From: Synechococcaceae cyanobacterium SM2_3_1
GTDB lineage: Bacteria > Cyanobacteriota > Cyanobacteriia > Thermostichales > Thermostichaceae
Reading direction: 5' to 3'
Assembly (NCBI GenBank): GCA_012030715.1
Contig: JAAUUJ010000001.1
Span: forward strand, 1-64,000
DNA length: 64,000 bases
The notes beneath the pieces were generated by a model that was given only the letters and a program-made list of their open reading frames with translations, searched no databases and had not been told where the DNA came from. Every line of letters starts with the position of its first letter. Position 1 is the first letter of the stretch. A program made the translations under genes and the position numbers. Shown piece by piece: positions 10,541 through 20,285 of this stretch.

Positions 10541-12286
10541 TTACTCAGCAACAGCAGAGACGCTGAAGCTACTGCTGGCGGCGTAACCATTCACAGAAAT
10601 GTAGTATTGCCCCGTCTTTAGAGAGGGATTGCTTGATCCACTGATGACCACAGTTTCATTGCTGCCATTCAGGTAGGGGCGGAAGTCGTAAGAACTGGTG
10701 GTGGGATAGCTAGTACCGTGCTTAATATAGAGATCTGCATCACCAGTGCCAGTCATCGTCACCGTCACCTTGGATTTACCGCTGGGCACATTGATGGTGT
10801 AGTTCCGCCATTGCCCTGAAGAAACCGTCCCGGATTGGTTTAAAAGAGTCACAGGCTGGGAAGTGGACCCACCCCCTGTACTGCCCTGGGTCACAGTCGC
10901 GGTCAGAGCATAGTTTGCTGCGGAGTAACCATTAACACCAATGTAGTAACGACCGGAGCTGGGGTTGCTGATCGTAACAGTTTCTGCAGAGCCATTTAGA
11001 TACGGACGCTGATCATAGCTGCTGGACGACGGTTGTGATCCTTTTTTCACGTAAAGATCGGCATCACCAGTTCCTGTCATGGCAATGCGCAATTGGGTGG
11101 CTCCCGCTGGGACGTCGATGTAGAACTGATCCCACTGACCGGAGCTAACGGAGTCGTTTCGGGTGACTCCACTAGTCAAGGCTACAGTCGATCCACCTGT
11201 TGAAGGCGTAGGAGCTGGGGTCGGGGTCGGAGCTGGAGTTGGAGTTGAGGTAGGGATAGGGGTAGGTGTCGGATTGCTGCCTCCAGAGGGCAGAGTGAAA
11301 TCACGGATCACAGCCATGTGCTGCATATTTTGTGAGCCACTGTCACCCGATAGCACGGGAGATACTGCAGAGAGAGGGGAGAATACACGGCTGTCAAAAA
11401 CCAGACCGTTTGGGAATGTTTGACCTACACCAGAAATCTGAACAGGCACCTCAAGTGCAGTCAACTCGGCATCCAGTAACACACGATCATAAGGTTTAGA
11501 ACGACTGGCATTAGTACCGGATTTACCTTGCTGATCCACTGAGAATTTAGCCGTATTTACAACGGAACTGAGGGTACTGTATGCGGATTCAGACAAGCTA
11601 CTTGTATTAAAATCACCACCAACGATCAAATAGTCGTTTGCAGGGATGTTCGCGTTAATGTAGTTTCTCAACTGTTGAGCTTCTGTATTGCGAACACCAG
11701 AACTGCTAGTCAGCAGGTGAACGCTGATGGCCCAAAGATCCTTATTGCCAGGAATGTCGATGCGGGCCCAAGCAAAATCACGGTTGCTCACGCTAGAGTC
11801 ATCCCACTCACCAGCGGCAAGGATGGGGTAGCGGCTGATGATGCCATTGGGGATCTGCGCCCCACTTTCTCGATAGTAGCTAAATCCAGGACCGAAGGTG
11901 CTATTTACATAAGAACTAATGGCAGAATTAGAGTTGTCACCGTAGTTGAATTCCTGAATCAGTACGATATCAGGATCTAAACCTTCAAAAATACGGGTGC
12001 CGTGGCCAGGATCATAAGATTGGTTATTACCACTGGTGATATTGGCAGCCATAATCCGAACGACATTGGGGTTGACATCCGTCACCGCCAGAGAAGTACC
12101 TGCACTCAGATCAGTGTCCTTAGTTTCAGGAGCAAGTCCGGTTTCCGTCACCTCAACCGCAGCAAACGTTTCACTCGCTTCTGGCACCAGGGCGGTTGGT
12201 GAAGATCCTCCTCCACAACCCGCCAGAACAGCCATGAGCAGGGAAATTCCTAGGGTTTGGTAGCGGGTTGTCAGTTGGGTAGCCAT
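10541..12286 (-). CDS. Exported lipoprotein: endonuclease/exonuclease/phosphatase domain plus two PPC domains
   Basis: 581 residues. The N-terminus is a lipoprotein signal with lipobox LLMAVLAGC. Residues about 75-340 are an EEP-fold hydrolase with DIVLIQEFNY, AISVHLL and VGGDFNTSS, the metal/phosphoesterase positions of the DNase I-like superfamily. A proline-threonine linker (about 343-368) leads to two pre-peptidase C-terminal (PPC) domains, each with GTGDADLYVKKG- or GDADLYIKHG-type and PYLNGS(A/N)E motifs. It is likely anchored outside the cytoplasmic membrane. The substrate could be extracellular nucleic acid or another phosphoester. It is divergent from the rhodanese gene. Confidence 0.85.
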   Translation of the reverse strand: MATQLTTRYQTLGISLLMAVLAGCGGGSSPTALVPEASETFAAVEVTETGLAPETKDTDLSAGTSLAVTDVNPNVVRIMAANITSGNNQSYDPGHGTRIFEGLDPDIVLIQEFNYGDNSNSAISSYVNSTFGPGFSYYRESGAQIPNGIISRYPILAAGEWDDSSVSNRDFAWARIDIPGNKDLWAISVHLLTSSSGVRNTEAQQLRNYINANIPANDYLIVGGDFNTSSLSESAYSTLSSVVNTAKFSVDQQGKSGTNASRSKPYDRVLLDAELTALEVPVQISGVGQTFPNGLVFDSRVFSPLSAVSPVLSGDSGSQNMQHMAVIRDFTLPSGGSNPTPTPIPTSTPTPAPTPTPAPTPSTGGSTVALTSGVTRNDSVSSGQWDQFYIDVPAGATQLRIAMTGTGDADLYVKKGSQPSSSSYDQRPYLNGSAETVTISNPSSGRYYIGVNGYSAANYALTATVTQGSTGGGSTSQPVTLLNQSGTVSSGQWRNYTINVPSGKSKVTVTMTGTGDADLYIKHGTSYPTTSSYDFRPYLNGSNETVVISGSSNPSLKTGQYYISVNGYAASSSFSVSAVAE

Positions 12287-12701
12287 CAGGTGAAGCCTCT
12301 CTGGGTAACGGTGCAGATGCGGGGTTCAACACAAGTGAACGGATCGAGAACAGATACTGCCCTTGACGCTCTTCAGAAGTAAGGTGAACACCACTTGAGC
12401 AACTGAGTAAGAAAAGATTAAGGAAGCAGCCTCAAGTGGTCAACATGAATCTCTCAATGGCTTAATCTTAGGGCAGACTTCCCTTAAACGTGAGTTAACC
12501 AGAACACCTTTGGAGATGAATTATCATAGATTTTGCTATGGGCATCTAATAGAAACCATAGATACTGCCTATGTATTGTCAGGGTACCTGAATCCAGCCT
12601 CAGCTTGGGATCCGCTCTAGCTCAGGGTTTTCTCAGGGATTTCGCTTAACCTGTCAGCTAGTAGCCAATCAAGATCCAGGTGAGGTTATGGTTAAGACGT
12701 T
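12287..12701. other. Divergent intergenic region, 415 bp
   Basis: This lies between the minus-strand nuclease lipoprotein and the plus-strand rhodanese gene, so it should hold both promoters. No ORF of note or RNA gene was recognised. The only clear structure is a pair of short palindromes (12525-12573), listed separately. Confidence 0.7.
12525..12573. promoter_or_regulatory. Two phased CATAG/CTATG inverted repeats, candidate operator
   Basis: CATAG-6-CTATG at 12525-12540 and CATAG-7-CTATG at 12557-12573. The arms are identical and the centres are about 32-33 bases apart, close to three helical turns, which would suit two dimers on one face of DNA. They lie in the divergent promoter region about 130 bases before the rhodanese start. 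No cognate regulator is evident in the window. Function is inferred only from symmetry. Confidence 0.35.
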
Positions 12702-13289
12702 ATGGGTAGGTTAACTAGGAATTATTGGGTTCTGGCAGCTCTGCTTCTGTTCCTTGTTCTGGGAGCTGCGGCTTGGTCCTTCACCGATCAACTTGAATGG
12801 CAGGGATCCCCCTGGAGATCGCCCTCTGTTTTTCCGCCAGGTGATGGGCAAGAAATCAGCGTCGACCAGATCCTGCAGAGATCCAGCCCTGTGATCCTGA
12901 TTGATGTGCGTACCCAAGCGGAGCGCCAACAGGATGCGATCCATCCCAGTCTCTTGATTCCGGTCACCGAGATCGAGAAAGGTGCTGCGACCGAGACCTT
13001 CAAATCCTTAACCCAGACATACCAGGACTTAAATCTCGACATTGTCCTCTATTGTGCTCGGGGAGTACGTTCTGCCAGAGCCCAACGCATTCTAGCCGAG
13101 GCAGGCATCACAACCTATAGCTTAAGGGGAGGCATCACAGCGTGGCGAATTCAGATCCCCCGGGACCGGGATGCTGCTATTCTGGCGCCAATCAAGGTAT
13201 CCTCGAGCCAGAGTTTGCCATCTCAACCCTATGTCTCCGCCCCGCCAGCGCTTTCAACAGGAGATCAAGCAGCCGCCCGCAGACATTAA
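12702..13289 (+). CDS. Membrane-anchored rhodanese-like protein
   Basis: 195 residues. An N-terminal transmembrane helix (about residues 9-28, WVLAALLLFLVLG) precedes a single rhodanese domain with the family motif LIDVRTQAE and the active-site loop YCARGVRSARA, where the cysteine would carry a persulfide. GGITAW is the typical end of the fold. The protein may handle sulfur or act as a sensor at the membrane. Its 3' end overlaps the next gene by 59 bases, so the last codons may be affected by a sequence error. Confidence 0.85.
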   Translation: MGRLTRNYWVLAALLLFLVLGAAAWSFTDQLEWQGSPWRSPSVFPPGDGQEISVDQILQRSSPVILIDVRTQAERQQDAIHPSLLIPVTEIEKGAATETFKSLTQTYQDLNLDIVLYCARGVRSARAQRILAEAGITTYSLRGGITAWRIQIPRDRDAAILAPIKVSSSQSLPSQPYVSAPPALSTGDQAAARRH

Positions 13290-14069
13290 TCTGGTGAGAG
13301 CAGCTCTGTATATTGCTCAGGAGGAATATCCGCTTCTTGACCCAGAGATCTATCTGAATACTCTGAATGATTTTGCCGCCAGGGTTAAGAACCAATTGCC
13401 CTCAGAGCGTTACCCCCTTCGGTTAGTCCGCACCATTAACCAGGTGCTTTTCCAGGAGTTAGGCTTCTATGGCAATGAAAATTCCTACTACGATCCCCGC
13501 AACAGCTATTTGAATGAAGTCATTGAACGGCGCACCGGCATCCCCATTACTCTCTCGCTCATTTACCTGTATGTCGCGGAACAACTTGACTTTCCGATGG
13601 TGGGAGTTGGTATGCCAGGACACTTTCTGGTCCAACCCAAGTTCGACGAGGTGGGTATTTACGTGGATCCCTTTCACCAGGGGGAGATTTTATTTCCCGA
13701 AGACTGTCAGGCGCGGTTGGCAGAAATTTATGGTGTGCACGTAAGCATGCAGGCTCATTACCTAGCTCCTGTGTCCAATCCCCAGATCCTTTTCGCATCC
13801 TGACGAACCTGAAGCATGTGTATCTTAATCGTGGAGACCTGATCAAAGGGCAGGCTGCCGTGGAAAGGATCCTGATGCTGGATCCAGATGATCTGACCAA
13901 CAATCGAGATTCTGGGTTGATTTGCTATCAGCTGGGCAAGTGGGCTCAGGCGCGGGCGTTCCTGACCAAGTATCTCCATCTTGCTCGCATCCATCCAGAA
14001 CAAGCTCATCCAGATCTAGATACCATTCACCAGCTCCTTGAGCAGCTACAGGATCTGGAGGAGGATTAA
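13231..14069 (+). CDS. SirB1 family (transglutaminase-like plus TPR) protein, one frameshift
   Basis: Two ORFs form one protein. The first part (from ATG 13231, MSPPRQRFQQEI) has the transglutaminase-like SirB1 region with NEVIERRTGIPITLS and GVGMPGHFLV. The second part (HVYLNRGDLIKGQ, ERILMLDPDD) is the tetratricopeptide-like tail. The frame breaks at TTTT 13790-13793; one more T gives ILFRILTNLKHVYLN, which matches the family. The function of the cyanobacterial family is not firmly known. The start overlaps the rhodanese gene. The longer ORF-track start (13171) gives non-homologous sequence. Confidence 0.85.
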
Positions 14070-14127
14070 TCTGATCACAACCGCCCACTATAATGTGAGC
14101 GTCTGGACGGCACCTCCGAGCATCACC

Positions 14128-14649
14128 ATGACCCCTGCTTTCTCTTATCCCATTTATGGTCCGAGTATTCATTGTCCCCATTGTCAGCAACCCATTGCCG
14201 CACTGACTTTAACCGATACCTATCTTTGCCACCGTCATGGTGCCTTTGAGGCCAATGCGGACTACCAGGAACTGGTTCACCTGCAATCAGGACGGCGATG
14301 GCGACAGTGGGATGGGCGCTGGTTTCGTCAACACACCCATGTGGATGGGATCCGGTTTGAAATCCACGAAGAACTGGATAAGTTAAGGAACTGCGGGATG
14401 CGGGCCACCCAGATCAGAGTCTCGACCAGGTATAAGACATTGCTCATGCCCTGTCTCAATCAGGGTGCTAATCGGCGAGGAGAAGATGGCGACCAGCTGA
14501 GGCTCTATGGTCTGCCGGTGGTCTTCTGCACAGATGATAAGACTTCGACCTCTGAGCAGCTCTGTCGCTGGGAAGTGATCAATTTTGAGCTCTCTCAGGA
14601 GCATGATCCGAGTTTGCGTAAACCCTCCCAATTTCAAGTTTGTGAGTAG
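14128..14649 (+). CDS. TIGR02652-like cyanobacterial protein with zinc-ribbon-like N-terminus
   Basis: About 173 residues from ATG 14128 (MTPAFSYPIYG). The N-terminus has IHCPHCQQPI followed by YLCHRHGAFEA, a Cys/His arrangement suited to a small zinc site. The rest (LVHLQSGRRWRQWDGRW, GIRFEIHEEL) resembles the cyanobacteria-specific TIGR02652 family, whose function is unknown. It follows the SirB1/TPR gene and is three bases ahead of the next gene, so the two are probably cotranscribed. Confidence 0.7.
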   Translation: MTPAFSYPIYGPSIHCPHCQQPIAALTLTDTYLCHRHGAFEANADYQELVHLQSGRRWRQWDGRWFRQHTHVDGIRFEIHEELDKLRNCGMRATQIRVSTRYKTLLMPCLNQGANRRGEDGDQLRLYGLPVVFCTDDKTSTSEQLCRWEVINFELSQEHDPSLRKPSQFQVCE

Positions 14650-14652
14650 ACC

Positions 14653-15177
14653 ATGATCGGTCGGTATCGGTTGGCTAAAATGTCCCCCGGGATTCGAGGG
14701 CTGACCTACCGCTTATGGGGGTTACCTTTGCTTCTCGGTGGCATCGGGTTCTGGCAACAGGATCAACTATTAATTATGGTTGCTGTTACCCTGGTGGTTC
14801 TCTTTACTTTGAACGGGTTGGGATGCCGACCTTCACATATCGACCTGACCTCAACCTCTTTGCATCTTGTTTTTCCGCTCTGGCAACGAGTACTACCCCT
14901 ACAGACTCTCCTGCAAGTACGCCTGCTGGAATCCCTGGGTTTGAAGCAAGAGTTGGGGTGGGCAGTGCGGATCGGAGTGGGAGGATTGGGGGGCACCTTT
15001 GGGTGGCTTTGGACCCAAAAACGAGGTCTGGTGGAGGTTTACCTCTCAGCCTCTGAGGAATTGGTGCTTGTGGAGCGACAGCAGGGTTTCCCGCTCCTGA
15101 TCACTCCAGAGAACTTACCGCAATTTGTCCAGGATCTAGAGCGGTTAATTGCCCAGAACGAACTCCTGAAGCGCTAG
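14653..15177 (+). CDS. Two-helix membrane protein with a PH-like cytoplasmic domain, uncharacterised
   Basis: 174 residues. A hydrophobic pair of helices (about residues 21-58, LLLGGIGFW and LLIMVAVTLVVLF) is followed by a beta-rich region (STSLHLVFPLWQRVLPL; GLVEVYLSASEELVLV) with the layout of bacterial PH-domain membrane proteins. It starts three bases after the TIGR02652-like gene. No catalytic residues are apparent. The family assignment is from the pattern only. Confidence 0.65.
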   Translation: MIGRYRLAKMSPGIRGLTYRLWGLPLLLGGIGFWQQDQLLIMVAVTLVVLFTLNGLGCRPSHIDLTSTSLHLVFPLWQRVLPLQTLLQVRLLESLGLKQELGWAVRIGVGGLGGTFGWLWTQKRGLVEVYLSASEELVLVERQQGFPLLITPENLPQFVQDLERLIAQNELLKR

Positions 15178-15221
15178 TGTCCGATCTGAGCAAGAGTAAA
15201 TCTGCCAGCATCAGCTAGCGG

Positions 15222-15890
15222 TTATTTTGGTGCCATAATCCCTTGGGATAGCTCCTTGCCTTGAATGACATACTCTACAAAGTTTTGCAGCATTTTTAGT
15301 CCTACAAGCCCTGATTTCTCAGGGTGAAATTGCGTTGCCATCACCTGATCGCGAGCAACGGCAGCCACCACCGTTTGATGGCCATGGCGAACCGTTGCCG
15401 CGATCCAGTCAGGATCCGTGGGGACCCCATGGTAGGCATGCACAAAATAAACCCAGGGATCAACCTCAATTCCCTGCCAGAGAATGGCTTGCTGCTGGGT
15501 GAACTGCAACTGGTTCCAGCCCATGTGGGGAATCGTCAACCGGGGCTCTGCTTGAAAACGAGCCACATGACCCGCTATGATCCCAAGGCCAGCATCCTGT
15601 CCCTCTTCACTCCGATCAAACAAGAGTTGCAGGCCAATACAGATGCCTAGAAAAGGGGTTCCTTGCGCAATCGCCTTGTGCAGAGGCTCCACAAATCCCC
15701 GCCGCCGTAGCTCCTGAATGGCCGGATCGAAAGCCCCATCCCCCGGCAGAACCAGACCATCAAAACATTCTAATCCTCTGGGATCGCTGATAATTTCAAC
15801 GGTGGCCCCAGCGACCTCTAGTCCCTTGCAGGCCGAATGCAGGTTGCCGGTGTCATAGTCAATCAGAGCCAGGCGAGGGGAAGCGCACAT
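15222..15890 (-). CDS. hisH: Imidazole glycerol phosphate synthase glutaminase subunit HisH
   Basis: A 222-residue class I glutamine amidotransferase that supplies ammonia to HisF in histidine biosynthesis. Seen are the N-terminal ALIDYDTGNLHS, the nucleophile cysteine in GICIGLQLLF, and the catalytic His-Glu pair in TQFHPEKSG. Length is typical. hisF is not in the window, so the partner is encoded elsewhere, as is common in cyanobacteria. It converges with the preceding membrane-protein gene, 44 bases away. Confidence 0.95.
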   Translation of the reverse strand: MCASPRLALIDYDTGNLHSACKGLEVAGATVEIISDPRGLECFDGLVLPGDGAFDPAIQELRRRGFVEPLHKAIAQGTPFLGICIGLQLLFDRSEEGQDAGLGIIAGHVARFQAEPRLTIPHMGWNQLQFTQQQAILWQGIEVDPWVYFVHAYHGVPTDPDWIAATVRHGHQTVVAAVARDQVMATQFHPEKSGLVGLKMLQNFVEYVIQGKELSQGIMAPK

Positions 15891-16027
15891 CAGAGATCAG
15901 AAGGGGTAACGTGCTGACAGAATAGCAGCTCCTGGCAGAGTCGGATCTCCTGCAAATGAACCAGCCAACGGCAGCCCTTGACCCTCCTCAAGTAAAATGT
16001 TGTTCTACAACCATTCAAAACCGACCC

Positions 16028-16770
16028 ATGTCGAACCGTTGGGAAATCATCCGCCGCCGCAAGGCCAAGGTTGACTCCTCAGTCAATGCCGTCTATACCC
16101 GTCACTCCCGCGCCATCATGGTGGCGCCCGCAATGGGGTTCCCGATCCGGAGGCCAACTTTACCCTGCGCACTGCGATTGAGAAAGCCCGCGTTGCTGGG
16201 ATGCCCAGTGACAATATCGAGCGAGCGATCAAACGGGGAGCAGGGCTGCTGGGGAGTCAGGATGCGCTCGAATCCTTCCGTTATGAGGGCTACGGTCCTG
16301 GCGGGATCGCCGTGCTTCTGGAGATCTTGACCGATAATCGCAACCGCACCGCTGCCGATGTGCGCGAAGCCTTCAGCAAGTCTGGGGGAAACCTGGGGGA
16401 AACGGGCTGTGTGAGCTGGATGTTTGATCAGAAGGGGGTTGTGCAGCTGCAAGTCGTCACGGATGAAGAGTCCCTCCTCCTGGATGTGGCGGAAGCCGGG
16501 GGAGACGATATGGCCACTCAGGGCGAAGTGGTGGAGGTGTATTGCGACTACACACTGCTGGAATCGGTGACCACGGCACTCAAAGCGGCCAACTATGAGG
16601 TGCTGGAAGCCTCGCTGCGCTGGATCCCCTCCACGGTGGTGACGGTGCAGGAAGCGGATATGGCCAAGCAGGTGCTGAAATTAATGGATCGTCTGGATGC
16701 TCTGGATGATGTCCAGAATGTTTTTGCCAACTTTGAGATCGATGATGCCTTGCTCAGTGCCATTGCCTGA
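16028..16770 (+). CDS. yebC: YebC/PmpR (TACO1) family protein, one frameshift
   Basis: The two parts are MSNRWEIIRRRKAKVD... (from ATG 16028) and MPSDNIERAIKRGAG... The frame breaks near GTGGCGCCC 16121-16129; one added G restores VAARNGVPDPEANFTLRTAIEKARVAGMP, which is classic YebC. Downstream motifs are YGPGGIAVLLEILTDN and GGNLGETGCVSWMF. Family members act in translation of polyproline stretches or as DNA-binding regulators. The N-terminus lacks the usual AGHSKW start, so this is either a divergent paralog of the YeeN type or a variant form. Confidence 0.9.
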
Positions 16771-16808
16771 GATATCCAGGAGATGCCCTGTGTCCAGTAC
16801 ACTAAACG

Positions 16809-17426
16809 ATGGTTAACTTCAGAGTGCAGCTTATGGGGATCCCGGAAAAAACACATCCTGCAGTGGTTTTGCACGAGCGTTTTCGCTACCAAGGGAAAAA
16901 ATACACCTTTGTGTGCCAGCGGATGCGCTTCCCCAGAGACAAGGAGGGAGAGCGGGAGTACCTGATCCACCCGGGTGGAGCCATGGTGATTCCGGTAACG
17001 GCGGAGGGATCGTTTCTTTGCTTAAGGCAATACCGCTTTGCTGTGGGCACCTACATCTACGAATTTCCGGCGGGCACTTTGGAGTTTGGGGAAGCCCCGG
17101 CTGACACGATTCAACGAGAGTTAGAAGAGGAAACCGGATATCGGGCTCATCGCTGGGATAGTCTGGGGGAGTTTTTTCTAGCTCCCGGATATTCGGATGA
17201 GGTCATGTACTGTTTTCTAGCTCGTGATCTGGAAAAGTTACCAGATCCACCCCCTCAAGATGACGACGAGGACATTACCGTTGTGGAATACACGCCTGCA
17301 GAACTGGCGCAGCTGATCATGACCACTGGCGAACTGGATGCTAAATCTATTGCCTGCTTCTACCGTGCACAAATGTTTTTAGCCAATGAACAGGTGGCAG
17401 ACATGGAAGCTCTACCCGAGATCTGA
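16809..17426 (+). CDS. Nudix hydrolase, ADP-ribose pyrophosphatase-like
   Basis: 205 residues. The Nudix box is GTLEFGEAPADTIQRELEEETGY, preceded by FPAG, which is typical of the ADP-sugar pyrophosphatase branch (YEFPAGTLE). The N-terminal beta-rich region (LIHPGGAMVIPV, CLRQYRFAVG) also fits that branch. It probably hydrolyses ADP-ribose or another nucleoside diphosphate sugar. It begins 38 bases after the YebC gene on the same strand. Confidence 0.88.
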   Translation: MVNFRVQLMGIPEKTHPAVVLHERFRYQGKKYTFVCQRMRFPRDKEGEREYLIHPGGAMVIPVTAEGSFLCLRQYRFAVGTYIYEFPAGTLEFGEAPADTIQRELEEETGYRAHRWDSLGEFFLAPGYSDEVMYCFLARDLEKLPDPPPQDDDEDITVVEYTPAELAQLIMTTGELDAKSIACFYRAQMFLANEQVADMEALPEI

Positions 17427-17917
17427 GTTCATCTTTGCTGCCCGTACCGATGGAACACCGATCTATATCAGCCCTGAGAAATCCTCTGAATTCAGTGGAA
17501 TCTTGTATAGCCTCAATCGATTTTTGATAAGATTAGATCAGGCTCACGGTCAATCAATCTTGACCCATATTCAAGAATAAACAGCTTGATCTCTTCTTCA
17601 TTGTAAATGCAATAAGTATCTTAATTGCCTTGTGGCATAGAATCGCTAAACTCGTTTTCTTCGTTTATGCGCCAGATAATGATCTGATCAGGTGCAAACC
17701 TGAGTAACTTAACTGTGTTGAATTGCGTGCCCCGGCTAGAGAGTTTGCAGGTGCTAAAGCAGTCTCAATGGGAGAGTGTAAGTTGTCTGGGCTAGCGATC
17801 CTTGGGATCAAGAAGATTGTGAGTTCTTAGCTGCCCGCTTTGTCCTCCTGGCTACAATGGCCTCTCCGCGAGGCTTGGGCGTATAGTAAAGGGGCCACCA
17901 CTCACCTGCGGATCGCC
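17427..17917. other. Gene-poor stretch of about 490 bp
   Basis: It lies between the Nudix gene and the NERD-helicase gene. A 64-codon ORF (17386-17580) overlaps the Nudix 3' end but has no recognisable family and no ribosome site. A small hairpin GATCC-TTG-GGATC lies at 17797-17809. No RNA gene was recognised. Confidence 0.5.
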
Positions 17918-19815
17918 ATGGCTGAAATGATCCCTGACAAGTTGCCGAGACGGGCTTCTGCCGGAGAAAAGAAGCTGTTCTCAGTTCTGCAACATCTGCC
18001 CGAAGAAGACATTGTCTACTACGAATCTCTGGTGGATGATCGCTACCCTGACTTTTTGCTGATCTGTCCGCAACTGGGCCTGCTGGTGATCGAGGTCAAG
18101 GGATGGCGATTGGGGGATATCCTGGCGGCGGATGCCCAAACGATCAAAGTGCGGGAGTTTGGGAAAGAGGTGGGTCATCCGCATCCCTTTATGCAGGCAC
18201 GGGACTACTGGATGTCGCTGGTGAGCCACTGCCAGGAGGATGTGCTGGGAAAGCGGTTGTTGCAGAAGGATGATCATGGCAACGCCCTATTTTTGTTTCC
18301 CTTTGGTCATGTGGTGGTCTTCCCCTATATTGCGTCTGAGCAGCTGCAGGAGCATCCCCAAATGGGTCCTGTGTTTCCTCTGCAACGGGTGGTGACCCGC
18401 GATCAGTTGGAACAGTGGCAGGAGGATGAATTTACGCCTGACTTGCTCACCGCCGCCATCAAGACCTACTTTGATCCCTTCTGGGAGATCAACCCGCTGA
18501 CCTTAATGCAGACCAAGATCCTGCGAGCTATTGCTCACCCAGAAATCCGGATCCAGGGGTATGGAAGTGGGCCGCCCTCAGATCAGACCCTGGAAGCTCA
18601 GGAAGGGGATGAAGATCTGGTGGATCTGAAGATCCTGGATTTGAAGCAGGAACAAAATGCCCGCCATATCGGTTCAGGACACCGCATCATCTATGGAGTC
18701 GCCGGATCGGGGAAAACAATTCTGCTGGTGGCACGGGCCAAAATTCTGAGTAAACAGGATTCCCAAACTCGCATTCTGGTTCTCTGCTATAACGTCACCC
18801 TGTCTGCCTATCTGAAATCGGTGCTGGCAGACTGTACCAATAATGTGTTTGTCTTTCACTTCGACGGGTGGGCCAAGCACAATTCCACGTCACGCAAGCG
18901 GGAAGAATCGGACGAAGCCCTGGGTGAACGTCTCCTAACAGCCCTTCAGAATGGGCAAGCCTCGGATAGCCGTCGCTATGATGCGGTGCTGGTGGATGAA
19001 GCTCAGGACTTTGAACCCGTCTGGTTTAAGTGTGTTCTGGAGGCGATGCAGGAACCAGAGGATGGGGATCTGGTGATCGTCGGAGATGGCAACCAGAGTC
19101 TGCACCGCCGCAACAAGATCAACTGGAAACAACTGGGGATCAAGGCCCAGGGGCGGACCATTTCTGCCAAGTTTGATCTGGATAAAAACTACCGCAATAC
19201 CCGTCAGATCATAGAACTGGCCAGTGTCTTTGCCTCGACCGATCCTGAAGACCATGAGCCGGAGGAAAGCATCCGGTCTTTGCAGGTGGATCCAGAAAAA
19301 TGCAAGCGATCTGGTCCGCAACCCCGACTGGTGCGAGCTGCGAATAAAACGGAGGAATGTAAGCGGGTGCTGCGGATCATTCAGGATCTGACCCAGGGGC
19401 GCTGGTTTGGGCAAACGGTTAAGCCCCTGCAGCCGGAGCAGATCGCCATCTTTTATCCCCGTCTCAGCCGCCGCAATGAAGATATGTTCCGTGCCTTTCT
19501 TAAAAAATGAACGAGGCCATTGCTCCAGTCACCTGGCTGACGGATAAAGGCAATCCGCAGTCGAAAACAAAAGTTGCCGAGAAATCGATCAAAGTTCAAA
19601 CGATTCATTCGGCTAAAGGATTGCAGTACAAGGCGGTGATTCTGTTATGGGGAGATGATCTGCCTTCACCCTTTGAGGATGCGGATGAACAGGTGGAGCG
19701 ACAACTTTTTTATGTGGCACTGACGCGACCTGAAGATTATCTGGCGATCAGTTATTCTGGATCCTCTAGCTTTATTCAGGAGATTGAACAGTCTGGTAAA
19801 GCCGAGGTGGAATGA
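17918..19815 (+). CDS. NERD nuclease-related domain plus UvrD-like helicase, one frameshift
   Basis: From ATG 17918 (MAEMIPDKLPRRAS). The N-terminal about 120 residues are a NERD domain with PDFLLICPQLGLLVIEVKGW, the restriction-endonuclease-like D-ExK core. The superfamily 1 helicase part has Walker A YGVAGSGKTILL, Walker B LVDEAQDFEP, motif HSAKGLQYKAVIL and the final FYVALTRPEDYL. The frame breaks at six A residues (19502-19507); one extra A gives LKKMNEAIAPVTWL. It probably acts in DNA repair or processing. No defence genes accompany it. Confidence 0.86.
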
Positions 19816-19816
19816 T

Positions 19817-20170
19817 CTAGAGCCACTCTTCTAGCCGCCCTAACTGATCACGAAACCCGAAGGTTAGTTCCTGGTACCAATCCCGCACCTGCAGTTGATC
19901 TACGGCTTTACGTAAAGCGGCCTGGCTGCGAAGTACGGGAGCCTGCACCTGGCTGGAAACATTTTCCTGAGCGGCAATTTGCTCAAACATGGCCAGCTCA
20001 GTTTGCAGATATAAAATTAAATTGGCCACATCCTGAGGATGCGGGTAGCGATCTGAGTTTGATGGGGGGAAAGCAGTCATAAGATCATCCACTCTCAACA
20101 CTTGATCAGTATCATAATTAACTTCTAGCAACCACCGAATTGCCTTAAAGTCTAAATGTATCCTGGGCAT
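19817..20170 (-). CDS. Hypothetical protein, 117 residues
   Basis: A soluble, leucine- and glutamine-rich protein starting MPRIHLDFKAIRWLL. No motif or family is recognised. It ends one base from the helicase stop on the opposite strand and is divergent from the large kinase. Normal composition and a plausible ATG support a real gene, but this is weak evidence. Confidence 0.5.
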   Translation of the reverse strand: MPRIHLDFKAIRWLLEVNYDTDQVLRVDDLMTAFPPSNSDRYPHPQDVANLILYLQTELAMFEQIAAQENVSSQVQAPVLRSQAALRKAVDQLQVRDWYQELTFGFRDQLGRLEEWL

Positions 20171-20285
20171 AAAGTTTTATTTCCAGTCTCCGAGTGAAAG
20201 GTTTTCTTAGGTAAAGATATATACAGGCGCAAATCTGTTGCGGGGTCGGCTGAGCGTCTTTCTCTGTTAGGAGTCTGTCGTTATT

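Noticed and set aside
17386-17580. 64-codon ORF overlapping the Nudix gene
   Set aside because: No ribosome site and no recognisable family; kept only as a note in the intergenic entry.
19502-19510. Programmed frameshift at AAAAAA in the helicase
   Set aside because: The same kind of one-base error occurs in many unrelated genes in this window, so a sequencing error is simpler.
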